NCBI GenBank assembly: GCA_900549955.1
Contig: URQH01000028.1
Span: 1-17,814, forward strand
DNA length: 17,814 nucleotides
Source of the DNA: an uncultured Eubacteriales bacterium
GTDB taxonomy: Bacteria; Bacillota; Clostridia; Christensenellales; CAG-138
Reading direction: 5' to 3'
Numbering within the stretch: the stretch's first letter is position 1; every line of letters begins with the position of its first letter. The notes under the pieces are model-generated. The model did not search any database. It was not told the DNA's origin and saw only the letters and a program-made list of their open reading frames with translations. The position numbers and the translations under genes are program-made. Shown piece by piece: positions 6,281 to 14,915 of the stretch.

Positions 6281-7666
6281 TCATTCTTCTGCGGGAACCG
6301 GCTGTTCCCCATCGAACATGGGAACGATCCGTTTCCGGTAGATGCGAGCAAACATCGTTACACTAAAAGTCAACGAGGCAACTTCCGCCAGGATAAACGC
6401 ATACCAGACATTGGAAACGTCGAAAAAGCGCTGCAGGAGGTATGCGCAGGGCAGCAGTACGATCAGCTGACGGAGGAAGGAGTTGATCATGCTGATGGTC
6501 CCGATCCCGATGCCGACGAGCGAATCGCCAAGCACGATGGAAATGGCGGACAGCATGAACGTGACGCTGATAATGCGCAGCGCCGGGATGCCCATGCTGT
6601 ACATCTCCGCATCGGCCGAAAACATGGCTAAAAACTTGTCCGGCAGGATCTGGAACAGCACGGTGCCCAGCGCCATGATGGAAAACCCGACGATGACCGC
6701 CAACCGGATGGCCTGCCGGATGCGCGATGGCCGCCTGGCGCCATAGTTGTATCCGACAATCGGGATCAGCCCCTGCGTCACGCCGATCACCGGCAAAAAT
6801 ACGAAGCTTTGGAGCTTATAGTACACGCCGAACACCGAAACGGCCGATTCGCTGGCCAGAATCAGGATCTTGTTCATGCCGATGTTCATAATGGAGCCGA
6901 TGGACTGCATCAACATGGACGGGACGCCTACTTTATAAATCTCCCGCAGAAGTGCGCCGCGCAGGCGGAACTTCCGGAAGCTGATCCGGATGTCGTGGTT
7001 GTATTTCAGATTCATCAGATAGGCGGAGATTGCCGCCAGGCACTGGCCGATCACCGTCGCAATGGCGGCGCCGCGTATCCCCATGGCGGGCAGGCCGAGC
7101 CAGCCAAAGATCATGATCGGGTCCAGAACGATGTTCGTGCACGCCCCAATCAGCTGCGCGACCATGCACAGCGACGTCTTTCCTGTGGATTGCAGCAGCC
7201 GCTCCGTCATAAAAGAGCAGAAGACGCCAATCCCGCCGACATAGCAAATCAACAGATATTGCGAACCCATTTCCAACAGGGACGCCTTGTCGCTAAACAG
7301 GCCGATGAACCACTCCGCGCCCAGCAACCCCGCCAGTGCAAAGACGAGGTAGCTCACGAGAGCAAGAAAGAGTCCATGCCGCGCGACGTCATTGGCATCG
7401 TCAAAGCGCCTTGCGCCCAGGCTCCTGGACAGCAGGGAATTGACGCCTACGGCAGTGCCGCCCGCCACGGAGATCATCAGCATCTGCGCCGGGAACGCGA
7501 GCGTGGTCGCGGTGAGCGCATCCTTGCTGATCTTTGCGACGAATATGCCGTCCACCACATTGTACAGGGCCTGTATCACGTTGGAACAGACCAGCGGAAA
7601 TGACATTTGAAATAAGAGTTTGGGAATTTTGACCGTGCCAAGCCGGTTTTCCTTTGCCAGTTCCAT
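6281..7666 (-). CDS. MATE-family multidrug/metabolite exporter
   Basis: A 461-residue polytopic membrane protein, the usual length for MATE exporters, which use a Na+ or H+ gradient to expel organic cations, drugs or metabolites. The start at 7666 (MELAKENRLGT...) gives the standard short N-terminus before the first helix. Family landmarks include the early ALYNVVDGIFVAK segment, GVNSLLSRSLGA (a repeat-1 loop), VLDPIMIFGWLGLPAMGIRGAA at the middle of the first six-helix half, and QGLIPIVGYNYGARR in the second half. About 12 hydrophobic segments are apparent. The ribosome site is weak (AAAGGA about 13 nt away). It stands about 200 bp from the SnoaL-like gene behind a GC hairpin, with no clear promoter of its own, so it may be read through from the catabolic cluster. 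Its substrate cannot be told. Confidence 0.92.
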   Translation of the reverse strand: MELAKENRLGTVKIPKLLFQMSFPLVCSNVIQALYNVVDGIFVAKISKDALTATTLAFPAQMLMISVAGGTAVGVNSLLSRSLGARRFDDANDVARHGLFLALVSYLVFALAGLLGAEWFIGLFSDKASLLEMGSQYLLICYVGGIGVFCSFMTERLLQSTGKTSLCMVAQLIGACTNIVLDPIMIFGWLGLPAMGIRGAAIATVIGQCLAAISAYLMNLKYNHDIRISFRKFRLRGALLREIYKVGVPSMLMQSIGSIMNIGMNKILILASESAVSVFGVYYKLQSFVFLPVIGVTQGLIPIVGYNYGARRPSRIRQAIRLAVIVGFSIMALGTVLFQILPDKFLAMFSADAEMYSMGIPALRIISVTFMLSAISIVLGDSLVGIGIGTISMINSFLRQLIVLLPCAYLLQRFFDVSNVWYAFILAEVASLTFSVTMFARIYRKRIVPMFDGEQPVPAEE

Positions 7667-7823
7667 GGGTCGTTCGTTTTCCTTTCCTGAAATCACCCGG
7701 GCCGCCGTCTGGCGTGCCGGGCCGTTTTCGGCCGATCCCGCGCACGGCTGTCGGTCGCCCTGCAAAGCCCTGCAAAAGCGTTTCCGCCCGTCCCGCGGCT
7801 GCGCGCCGCGGGCGCAAAACGCA

Positions 7824-7858
7824 GGGCGGGCCAGCCCCCCTGTGGCGTCTGCCCGCCC
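7824..7858 (-). terminator. Possible weak terminator after the catabolic cluster
   Basis: GGGCGGGC (7824-7831) pairs with GCCCGCCC (7851-7858) over 8 bp with a 19-nt loop. On the minus strand it is followed by TGCGTTTTGC, a short interrupted T-run, and then by a second GC inverted repeat. It lies 16 nt after the SnoaL-like stop. The rest of the 208-bp gap to the MATE gene shows no convincing promoter; only a small GGCCG-TTTT-CGGCC hairpin is seen. Confidence 0.4.
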
Positions 7859-7874
7859 CGGCGCCCGCCAGACC

Positions 7875-8600
7875 CTATTTCAACTCAAATTGCAATTCGG
7901 GAAGGGCATCCGTCGTATACTGCCAGTGGTACGTGGTCGGTTCCGACGGCAGGTTCTCGAAAAAGGGGAGCGGGTCCGGCGTCTCAAACAGGCTCTCGAG
8001 CCACATGCCGTCCGTCTCCATCCGTTTGGCGGCATACCGCACCCAGTCCGAACCGGCCGGGCACCGGAAAAACTCGCTGACGTGCAGCGCGTAAATTTTC
8101 CAGGCCCCTTCTTCGCGCACAAACCGCACCTCGTGCTTTTGCAGCAGCCATTCCGCCCGGTATTTCCGGCCGCCGGCATCGGCGCTAGACAGGAGCTGCC
8201 GCCGCTGGTCGTCCTCCCCCGGCGCATGCAAGCCAAGGTCGCCTGCATCCGTTTCCGTGCCAAAGGCCATCCAGATGCCGCGCGCCGAATTGCCATCGGC
8301 CGCCACCTCGATGTACGGATTGGCCGCGGTAACCGTCGTCATCCTGCCCGGGACCGCTTCGTTGACATAAAACGTATTGACCTTCCAGAGGTTTTTGTAC
8401 ACGCCGGAGGCGCCGTATTCCAGGGAGGCCTCGTCGGATTTTGTCCACAGTTCCGGCACGATCCGGCGTCCCTGCCCCGCCGACACATACTGGTTATGCT
8501 TTGCCATGAGGTTTTCGATGTCGGCCCGCGCCGCCAGCCGATCCAGCTTTCCCTCCAGCGCGGCGAGGCGCTGTTCCAGGCTCATTTCCAAATTGCTCAT
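7875..8600 (-). CDS. SnoaL/NTF2-like protein, possible dehydratase or isomerase
   Basis: A 241-residue soluble protein with the layout of SnoaL_4/nuclear-transport-factor-2-like cone folds: an N-terminal coiled helix (RLAALEGKLDRLAARADIEN, 11-30), the helix LMAKHNQYVSAG, a central curved sheet, then YRAEWLLQKHEVRFVREEGAWKIYALHVSEFF (147-178). That last stretch resembles the conserved GxWKI strand pair of the family. Relatives such as scytalone dehydratase and BaiE remove water or isomerise ring compounds, but many are uncharacterised. The C-terminal 60 residues (WVRYAAKRMETDGMW and the Pro-rich tail) extend beyond the usual domain. AGGAGG lies 7 nt before the ATG at 8600, which overlaps the lactonase stop (TGATG). 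Co-translation with the lactonase suggests the two act on one intermediate. The family call is by pattern only. Confidence 0.72.
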   Translation of the reverse strand: MSNLEMSLEQRLAALEGKLDRLAARADIENLMAKHNQYVSAGQGRRIVPELWTKSDEASLEYGASGVYKNLWKVNTFYVNEAVPGRMTTVTAANPYIEVAADGNSARGIWMAFGTETDAGDLGLHAPGEDDQRRQLLSSADAGGRKYRAEWLLQKHEVRFVREEGAWKIYALHVSEFFRCPAGSDWVRYAAKRMETDGMWLESLFETPDPLPFFENLPSEPTTYHWQYTTDALPELQFELK

Positions 8601-9661
8601 CACATTGCCTCCTGTTGACAACGACAATACTTTCCGTAGACTGCAACGGCCGCCGGAGACGGGATGGCTACCTTGACGCCCGTATCGACCAGCGTCGCCC
8701 GCGCATAATCAATGGTGTGGATGCAGATTTCATCGGAGCGTTGCAGGGCAGACACCACGAGCGTGCCGTCGCTGGAGATGCCAAAGTCGCGCGGCGTCTG
8801 TCCGGGGAGCGTCACCACGTTCCCGATCTCCAGCCTGCCGTCCTGCAAAATGTGGTAGACGGTCATCGTGTTCGTGCTGCGCGTGGCAGCCAACATCAAC
8901 TGCCCATTTGGCGTGGCGCGGATGGTCGTGGTGCCATAATGCCCCTTTATGGGCTTCTGCAATACGGAGATTTTCTGGATCATTTCAATCGAGCCGTCCG
9001 CGTCCAGGCGGTTGCGGAACACGTACACATCTCCCGGATCCTGCATCAGCGCATACAGGCAGTCTCCGCAGCTCTCCAAATACCGGCAAAACGGCTTCCC
9101 CGGAAACGCATAGGAAGTGATGCGCCTGCCATCGTCTGCAGCGTAGATGATCAGCGCGCATTCGGTCAGCGAGATGACCCCCACATACCGGTCCTGAATG
9201 GCGCAGACAGCGTGCAGCGCCTTGTGCGCACCGGGCACATCCCGGCCCTGCACGACGCAGCGGGCCGGCTGCGGCGCGCCGTTGTCATCCAGGGCAAACA
9301 TGGACATGGTGCCCTGATAAAAATTACACGCATACAGATTCTGAGCGGCCCTGTCGATGCTGACGCAGCAGGTGCGCTGGCCATGCGACCGTGCAGCGCC
9401 GACCTCCGTCAGCCTGCCGGTCCGCTTGTCAAACGCATAGCCGGTCACGCCGCCGTCCGCAAGGCCGCGGAACGTCATGCCTTCCACGCCGGCATAGACC
9501 CTGTCGTTCGCGCCCAGCGTCATGGCGCCGGCGTTATAGGCCGGATGGGTCGCCACGATTTCCGCCGCAGCGCATGCCCCGTCTATGGCAACGGAGTAAA
9601 TACCGCGGCTGCCGCGCACCGAATTGGTCCCCACAAAGGCCAAATATTTTGTATCGCTCAT
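8600..9661 (-). CDS. Lactonase-type seven-bladed beta-propeller protein
   Basis: At 353 residues this has the usual length and layout of the lactonase/6-phosphogluconolactonase (YbhE/Pgl) propeller family, which opens sugar or muconate-type lactones. The start (KYLAFVGTNSVRGSRGIYSVAID) is the classical first blade. Later blades carry the family patterns YAFDKRTGRLTEVG, VSIDRAAQNLYACNFYQGTMSMFALDDNG (the 'nY..g.vsvf.l...G' signature), ATPNGQLMLAATRSTNTMTVYHI and PRDFGISSDGTLVVSALQ. No signal peptide is seen, so it should be cytoplasmic. Its ATG overlaps the stop of the membrane-protein gene (ATGA) and its stop overlaps the next ATG. Cysteine is unusually frequent for the family. Sugar-lactone activity is not implied; the neighbours suggest a ring-derived lactone or a non-enzymatic propeller. 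Confidence 0.82.
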   Translation of the reverse strand: MSDTKYLAFVGTNSVRGSRGIYSVAIDGACAAAEIVATHPAYNAGAMTLGANDRVYAGVEGMTFRGLADGGVTGYAFDKRTGRLTEVGAARSHGQRTCCVSIDRAAQNLYACNFYQGTMSMFALDDNGAPQPARCVVQGRDVPGAHKALHAVCAIQDRYVGVISLTECALIIYAADDGRRITSYAFPGKPFCRYLESCGDCLYALMQDPGDVYVFRNRLDADGSIEMIQKISVLQKPIKGHYGTTTIRATPNGQLMLAATRSTNTMTVYHILQDGRLEIGNVVTLPGQTPRDFGISSDGTLVVSALQRSDEICIHTIDYARATLVDTGVKVAIPSPAAVAVYGKYCRCQQEAM

Positions 9662-10251
9662 ATCGCGTCCGTCTCCTCTCCCTCTTCCTTTGACGCCCCC
9701 TCATTTTTGAGAATCTCATAGGGCGTCCTCCATTCCAGCAGCGCAATCCCCCCGTGCCCGATACAGGCGAGCGCGACGCAGGCACAGGCTACGCCGCTGT
9801 CAAGCAATTCCGTGGAGGCATATCGGACGGCATTCTGCCCAAACCCAAACGCCAGAACGAGGCAGAACACAGCGGCGATGGCCGGGCAGGCCCGCACGAG
9901 CACCCGCTGCTCCACATAGGCGCTCCTGGTCAGCTTGTCCGGCGCGCAGAGGCCCAGAACGCTGCCGATGACCACGCAGGCCGCCGGCAGCATGGCCACT
10001 AGGCCCGCCGCCGCAAAGGCGCCGCCCCGATTGCACGCGACATTCCTGCTGTTGGCAAAGACCAGCAGCGCCAGCGCCGCGAGGCTGACCCCCACATAGA
10101 TCGCAAACAGCCGCTTTCTGCCGCCGGCCGGCAGCTGCTGCTTCACATAATAATCCCCGCGGTACCGCCAGACCTTTTTGGGCGAGCCGTCCGGGGTATG
10201 GACGATGGTCGGTTCATAATCTCGAAAGTATCGCTTTGCACGCGGCTCCAC
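9658..10251 (-). CDS. Four-helix integral membrane protein of unknown function
   Basis: I do not recognise this 197-residue protein. It starts with GTG, supported by GGGAGGGG about 9 nt upstream; the nearby ATG is out of frame. Residues 1-46 are basic, hydrophilic and rich in Tyr and Arg (FRDYEPTIVHTPDG). Four hydrophobic segments follow at about 48-66, 77-101, 120-138 and 151-172, and the protein ends in an acidic tail (NEGASKEEGEE). With a positively charged N-terminus and an even helix count, both ends should be inside. It sits between the binding-protein gene and the lactonase gene, overlapping the latter by 4 nt. A role as an accessory to the ABC importer or a small carrier for the same substrate is a guess from position only. 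Confidence 0.75.
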   Translation of the reverse strand: MEPRAKRYFRDYEPTIVHTPDGSPKKVWRYRGDYYVKQQLPAGGRKRLFAIYVGVSLAALALLVFANSRNVACNRGGAFAAAGLVAMLPAACVVIGSVLGLCAPDKLTRSAYVEQRVLVRACPAIAAVFCLVLAFGFGQNAVRYASTELLDSGVACACVALACIGHGGIALLEWRTPYEILKNEGASKEEGEETDAI

Positions 10252-10287
10252 GCAAGCTCCCCTCCCCAGTCTCCATGTATAAGGAAA

Positions 10288-10325
10288 GCAGGTTCTGCTC
10301 CATCCTCAGGAGAAGCAGAACCTGC
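10288..10325 (-). repeat. 12-bp intergenic hairpin after the binding-protein gene
   Basis: GCAGGTTCTGCT (10288-10299) and AGCAGAACCTGC (10314-10325) are perfectly complementary, with a 14-nt loop. On the minus strand the stem is followed by TTTCCTTAT, a poor T-run. It lies between the stop of the substrate-binding-protein gene and the next ribosome site. It may be a leaky terminator or a 3' stabiliser that keeps the binding protein in excess over downstream products. Confidence 0.65.
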
Positions 10326-10358
10326 CGATACGTGTCTTCCCCTCAAACGGAACCTGGA

Positions 10359-11969
10359 TTACGCAACAGGGGCAAAGTCCCACACGTTGGGCCAGCAGTG
10401 CGCATCATACTTCATGCCGGTGATGTCGCTGCGCCAGGCATCCGTCATCAGGATGTTGCCAATGACGGTCGTCACATAGTGGTCTGCCAGGAACTGCTGC
10501 ACCGCGGCATACGCATCGTAACGGCTCTCGTCGTCCGCGGCCTTTGCCGCGTCGATCAGCGCGTGCAGCTCGTCCTCATATTCGCCCGAATAGGCGTTAT
10601 AGGACGTCGCAATGCGGCTGTCATACAGGTTCAGCATGCGCGTCACGTCCCACGTGTCGTTCTCGGCCAGGCCGATGGTGGTATCGCCCACGAAGAGGTG
10701 GTCGAAGAGCACGACGCTCAGGTCGGCCTGCTCAATATGTAGCGTGATGCCGATCGTGGAGAGGTAATACTGCAGCAGCTCAATCTGGGAGGTGTCGGAA
10801 CCGGACACCGCCCAGGTGGTGAAGGTCAGGTCCTCCGCCGTCCAGCCGTTCTCGGCAATCGCTGCATCCATGGCCGCCTGCGCCACCTCGAGGTCCTGCG
10901 AAAACGTCTCACAGTCGGAATAGAAGGAGGACGAAACCCCTACCAGCGGCGAATTGCTGTTGCTGCCATACCCATAGTGATACGCCTCTGCGAGCGCGCT
11001 CTTGTCGATGCAATACATGATCGCCTTGCGGACATTTTCATCGGCCAGCGCCGGGACGGAGATCATGTTGAAGGTCAGCGGCTGCGTCACGTTCTGCTCA
11101 TACGGATTGACGGTAAAGCCGGCGCTTTTCAGCTCTTCAATCTGGTTCGTCGCCACGTTGAACGCGACATCGACGGTGCCCGCCAGCAGCGCGGAAACGC
11201 GGGCCGCCTGGTCCGAGATGAAGTAATACGTGATGTACTGGTAGTAGGGCAGGTTCTCCTGGTCCCAATACTCTTCATTGCGAACCAGCGTGATATGGTC
11301 GCCGTCTACCCACTCCTGCAGCTTATAGGGACCGGAGCCAACGGGGTTGCGGATCCAGGTCGAGATGTCCTGGCCGCCCTCATCGAACGCAGACCAGTCA
11401 AAGATCGTGTAATAGTCGCAGCCGAGAATGTCGATCAGGTTGCCATAGGGCTCAGTCAGCGCCAGCACCACATGCGTGTCGTCTTCCACCACGAAGTTTG
11501 CGGGATCAAACATGGCGGTATAGGTCGCATGATATTCGCAGGAGAATTCCAGGGATTTGGCAACGTCCTCCGCAATCAGCTTTTCGCCATTGGTAAAATA
11601 GACGTCGTCGCGAATGGTGAAGCGGATGTGCGTGTCGTCAATCCACTCCCACTCCGTCGCAATGCTGGGCTTGGAAGTCTTGTTGACGTCATCCCATTCC
11701 ACCAGATAGTTGAACATGGAGCTGTTGACGCGGTTGCACACCTTGTCCTGCTGGTAGGCAGGAAACAGGGAGCTGGGTTCGCCGTCCGCCGCGACAAGCA
11801 GCGTCTCGGAAGACGGGCCCGCATCTGATTTTTCAACTTCTTCCGTGGCCACGGGCGCGGCAGTCTCCGCCGCGTCCGTGGACGGCGTCCCCGGCTCGTC
11901 GCTGGCCGTACAGCCGATCACTGAGCCGAGCATCAAAATGGCCAAAATGGTTGCGAGAATTTTTTTCAT
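10359..11969 (-). CDS. ABC importer substrate-binding lipoprotein (dipeptide/oligopeptide type)
   Basis: This is a 536-residue family-5 solute-binding protein (DppA/OppA type), normal in length. The signal peptide ends in a lipobox (GSVIGC; C20 is the lipidated residue), followed by an acidic, Thr/Ala-rich linker to about residue 48, so it should be tethered outside the cytoplasmic membrane. The mature part has the family layout: an early 'LLVAADGEPSSLFPA' strand, IRDDVYFTNGEKLIAEDV (the motif of the long domain), NPVGSGPYKLQEW and VRKAIMYCIDKSALAE. Members bind peptides, but also nickel, sugars, aromatic compounds and other small solutes. AGGAGG is 7 nt before the ATG. It is the last of the five transporter genes, 45 nt after the second ATPase, an order (B-C-D-F-A) different from the common A-first order. 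A 12-bp hairpin follows. Confidence 0.93.
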   Translation of the reverse strand: MKKILATILAILMLGSVIGCTASDEPGTPSTDAAETAAPVATEEVEKSDAGPSSETLLVAADGEPSSLFPAYQQDKVCNRVNSSMFNYLVEWDDVNKTSKPSIATEWEWIDDTHIRFTIRDDVYFTNGEKLIAEDVAKSLEFSCEYHATYTAMFDPANFVVEDDTHVVLALTEPYGNLIDILGCDYYTIFDWSAFDEGGQDISTWIRNPVGSGPYKLQEWVDGDHITLVRNEEYWDQENLPYYQYITYYFISDQAARVSALLAGTVDVAFNVATNQIEELKSAGFTVNPYEQNVTQPLTFNMISVPALADENVRKAIMYCIDKSALAEAYHYGYGSNSNSPLVGVSSSFYSDCETFSQDLEVAQAAMDAAIAENGWTAEDLTFTTWAVSGSDTSQIELLQYYLSTIGITLHIEQADLSVVLFDHLFVGDTTIGLAENDTWDVTRMLNLYDSRIATSYNAYSGEYEDELHALIDAAKAADDESRYDAYAAVQQFLADHYVTTVIGNILMTDAWRSDITGMKYDAHCWPNVWDFAPVA

Positions 11970-12014
11970 GTTCGCTCCTCCTTTATTTTGTATGCAATCT
12001 GCCGTTGGCAGGCA

Positions 12015-12986
12015 TCATGTCCCCGGGATGGTCTGGATCTCCCGCACCCTGTGGCAGGAGACAAAATGGTTGGACGCGATTTCTTCCAGCGCGGGCGCCG
12101 GCCGCTCCATGCATTCCTGCGTGCAATATTCGCACCGGCCGGCAAACCGGCACCGATTCGGCGGATTCACAGGGGAGGACAGCTCGCCCTTGAGCCGCAC
12201 CCGCGCCTGTTTTCTGTGCAGCGACGGCACCGGTATGGCCGAGAGCAGCGCCTTGGTATAGGGATGCCAATGGGCCTGGAACAATTCCTTTGCCGGCGCC
12301 TTTTCGACGATCTGCCCCAGATACATGACGATGATATCGTCGGAAATGTGCTTGACCACGGACATATCGTGCGTAATAAACATGTACGTCAGCCCGAGGT
12401 CATTCTGCAGATCCTGCAACAGGTTCAGCACCTGCGCCTGAATGGAGACGTCCAATGCGGAAACCGGTTCGTCGCACACGATCAGCTTGGGATTGAGCGC
12501 AAGCGCTCTGGCAATGCCGATGCGCTGCCGGCGGCCGCCGTCCAGCTCATGCGGATAGCTGTTGGCAAACCGCTGCGCCAGGGAGACCGTGTCCATCAGC
12601 TCGTGCACGCGGCGATACAGCGCCTCCTTGTTGGGCATCGTCTTGTAAATGATCATGGGCTCTGCAATCAGCTGGGTGATCGTCATGCGCGGGTCCAGCG
12701 AGCCAAACGGGTCCTGAAAGATCATCTGCATGTTGGGGCGGACTTTGTGGAATTCCTTTGCAGAATACGCCGCCACGTCCGTCCCCTCAAACCGCACGTG
12801 CCCCGCCGTTGGCTCTGCCAGCCGGATGATGACCTTGCCCAGCGTGGACTTGCCGCAGCCGGATTCCCCGACCACCCCCAGCGTGTTGCCCTTTTCGAGG
12901 GTGAAGGACACGTCGTCCACGGCGTGCAGCAGGCCATTGCTGACCGGAAAATACTTTTTCAGGTGCTCCACTTCAAGAATTGCCAT
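12015..12986 (-). CDS. ABC importer ATPase, DppF/OppF type
   Basis: A 323-residue cytoplasmic ATPase that pairs with the neighbouring DppD-like ATPase to drive import. It shows Walker A GESGCGKST (40-48), the Q-loop FQDPFGSLDP (90-99), signature LDGGRRQR (148-155), Walker B LIVCDEP (168-174) and the switch H206. The signature has Asp where most ABC proteins have Ser; I have seen the same variant in many clostridial OppF-type proteins. The Cys-containing C-terminal oligopeptide-transporter domain (NRCRFAGRCEYCTQEC, 277-292) is the family's iron-sulfur-like tail. The start at 12986 was chosen for its GGGGGG ribosome site and the standard MAILEVEHLKKYF beginning; it overlaps the upstream ATPase gene by 14 nt. 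Confidence 0.94.
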   Translation of the reverse strand: MAILEVEHLKKYFPVSNGLLHAVDDVSFTLEKGNTLGVVGESGCGKSTLGKVIIRLAEPTAGHVRFEGTDVAAYSAKEFHKVRPNMQMIFQDPFGSLDPRMTITQLIAEPMIIYKTMPNKEALYRRVHELMDTVSLAQRFANSYPHELDGGRRQRIGIARALALNPKLIVCDEPVSALDVSIQAQVLNLLQDLQNDLGLTYMFITHDMSVVKHISDDIIVMYLGQIVEKAPAKELFQAHWHPYTKALLSAIPVPSLHRKQARVRLKGELSSPVNPPNRCRFAGRCEYCTQECMERPAPALEEIASNHFVSCHRVREIQTIPGT

Positions 12987-13974
12987 GCTCGGTTCCCCCC
13001 TTCGCTGCAAAAACACACTTTACAAAATGGCCCGGGGACACCTCGACGGCGGGCGGGTCGACGGTCCGGCAGACCTCGGCGCACCTGTCGCATCTGTCGC
13101 AAAAGCTGCAATATGGCGGCAGGTCGGTGGGGTCGATGATCTGCCCCTTGACCGGTTTGAGGCGTTCCACGTCGTTTTCCAGGCTTGGGATGGACTGAAA
13201 CAGGCCGATCGTATACGGATGCTGCGGACGGTCGAAGATGTCTTCCACCGTGCCCATCTCCACGATTTCGCCCGCATACACCACCGCGCACTTGTCGCAG
13301 GTCTGCGCAACGATGCCAAAGTCATGTGTGATCAGCATCATGGCGGTGCCAAACTTGTCCCGCAGCTCTTTGATCATGTCCAGCACCTGCGCCTGGATGG
13401 TCACATCCAGCGCCGTCGTGGGCTCGTCGGCTATCAGCAGCTCCGGATTGCATGCAAGCGCGATGGCAATGACGACGCGCTGCTTCATCCCGCCGGACAG
13501 TTGATGCGGATAGTCCTTGTACCGCTCTGCGCGGATGCCGACCATCTCCAGCATCTCCATCGCCTTTTGCTGCGCTTCCGCCTTGGAACAGTTTTCATGC
13601 AGGATGATGACCTCGGCAATCTGATCCCCGATGGGAATCACGGGATTCAGCGCGGTCATCGGGTCCTGAAAGATCATGCTGATCTTTTTCCCGCGAATCT
13701 TCTGCAGCTCGTGCTTCGTCTTCTTTTGCAGATCTTCCCCGTCGATCTCGATCCGGCCCCGAATGATGTGGCTGGGCGGAACCGGCAGCAGCCCCAGCAT
13801 GGACAGCGCAATCGTCGTCTTGCCGGCGCCCGTTTCGCCCACCAGGCCAAAGGTCTCCTTGGCGTTGATCTCAAACGACACCCCGTTTACGGCCTCCACC
13901 ACGCCGTCCCTGGTTTCATAGTGGACCACGAGGTCATCGATTTTGACGATCGGCGTGCCTCTGTTCTCCTCCAT
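12973..13974 (-). CDS. ABC importer ATPase, DppD/OppD type
   Basis: A 333-residue ATPase with Walker A GETGAGKT (46-53), Q-loop IFQDPMTALNP (101-111), canonical signature LSGGMKQR (159-166), Walker B LLIADEP (179-185) and switch H218. The C-terminal tail is cysteine-rich (CSFCDRCDRCAEVC plus a further Cys after a Pro-rich turn), the region that in relatives holds an iron-sulfur cluster. AGGAGG lies 9 nt before the ATG, and the gap to the permease gene is 14 nt. It overlaps the next ATPase gene. With the DppF-like partner it forms the heterodimeric motor under permeases B and C. Confidence 0.94.
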   Translation of the reverse strand: MEENRGTPIVKIDDLVVHYETRDGVVEAVNGVSFEINAKETFGLVGETGAGKTTIALSMLGLLPVPPSHIIRGRIEIDGEDLQKKTKHELQKIRGKKISMIFQDPMTALNPVIPIGDQIAEVIILHENCSKAEAQQKAMEMLEMVGIRAERYKDYPHQLSGGMKQRVVIAIALACNPELLIADEPTTALDVTIQAQVLDMIKELRDKFGTAMMLITHDFGIVAQTCDKCAVVYAGEIVEMGTVEDIFDRPQHPYTIGLFQSIPSLENDVERLKPVKGQIIDPTDLPPYCSFCDRCDRCAEVCRTVDPPAVEVSPGHFVKCVFAAKGGTEHGNS

Positions 13975-13988
13975 CGCAAATGACCTCC

Positions 13989-14915
13989 TTATTTCAGTCT
14001 TGGGTCAAGCGCATCGCGCAGGCCGTCGCCCAACAGGCTGAAGCCCAGCACGGACAGCATGATCATGATGCCCGGGAACAGGCACAGATACGGGTACGTG
14101 GACAGGTAGCCGCGGCCGGCGGAAAGCAGCGCCCCCCACTCCGGCGTCGGCGGGTCGATGCCAACGCCCACAAAACTCAGGGCGCTGACGCACAGGACTT
14201 CGACGCCAAGCAGGCCGACGATCGCAAGGATGACCGGGCCGACGGCATTTGGCACGAGATGCTTGAGCATGATGCGAAAGTGGCTTGCGCCCATGGCACG
14301 GGATGACTCCACATAGTCATTGTCAATTACGGTGAATATGGCGCCGCGGAACGTCCTGGCCATGTTCGGCACGGCGCCCATCGACAGGCCCGCCACCAGC
14401 GCAACCTGTTTGCTGCCCACGTTTTCTGCGCTGCTGAATGCCGCAACGATGGCAATGGCCAGCATGATTCCGGGAATGGAGCCCCAGATATCCACAAACC
14501 GCATCAGCACGTTGTCGACCGTGCCGCCAAAGTATGCCGAAATGATGCCGATCAAGCCGCCGACCAGAATGGCTACCAGCACCGCGCAAATGGCAATGGG
14601 GATCGTGATCCTCGTGCCGTAAAAGCAGCGGATCAGCATGTCGCGCCCCAGCTGGTCGGTGCCAAACGGGTGCTTGGCCGACGGCCCCTGGAACTTGTCC
14701 GCCATGTTGACTTCCTCGTACCCATACGGGCTGAGCAGCGGCGCAAAGATGGCAATGAGCAGCAGCAGCACCAGAATGATGAGCCCCAGCACGGCGGTCC
14801 TGTTGCGGATCAGCCGGTAGCCGGCCTCGGACAGCGGCGTGGAGCGGACTACGCGGCCGCCCTTCAGGCGCTTCGCGTTGATTTTGTTCATTTCGGGAGT
14901 AACGTTCTTTGCCAT
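13989..14915 (-). CDS. ABC importer permease, DppC/OppC type
   Basis: This 308-residue inner-membrane permease shows the N-terminal OppC domain (NRTAVLGLIILVLLLLIAIFAPLLSPYG), HPFGTDQLGRDML (82-94) before the transport domain, and the ATPase-docking EAA loop DYVESSRAMGASHFRI (200-215). It ends in the typical GDGLRDALDPRLK. About six membrane segments are visible. Its ATG overlaps the stop of the DppB-like gene (TAATG), a sign of translational coupling with its obligate partner. Confidence 0.95.
   Translation of the reverse strand: MAKNVTPEMNKINAKRLKGGRVVRSTPLSEAGYRLIRNRTAVLGLIILVLLLLIAIFAPLLSPYGYEEVNMADKFQGPSAKHPFGTDQLGRDMLIRCFYGTRITIPIAICAVLVAILVGGLIGIISAYFGGTVDNVLMRFVDIWGSIPGIMLAIAIVAAFSSAENVGSKQVALVAGLSMGAVPNMARTFRGAIFTVIDNDYVESSRAMGASHFRIMLKHLVPNAVGPVILAIVGLLGVEVLCVSALSFVGVGIDPPTPEWGALLSAGRGYLSTYPYLCLFPGIMIMLSVLGFSLLGDGLRDALDPRLK

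Noticed and set aside
6159..6284. Longer N-terminus for the 114-residue protein
   Set aside because: It would start before the -35/-10 elements and overlap the MATE stop; the ATG at 6158 has the ribosome site and lies after the promoter.
12522..12545. LDGGRRQR instead of LSGGQRQR in the DppF-like ATPase
   Set aside because: It looked like a defective signature, but this Asp variant is common in OppF/DppF-type ATPases of Clostridia as far as I recall, so it is not treated as novel.
11988..13983. Long plus-strand frames over the two ABC ATPase genes
   Set aside because: Mirror frames of well-supported ATPases with complete Walker motifs; the translations look like composition noise.
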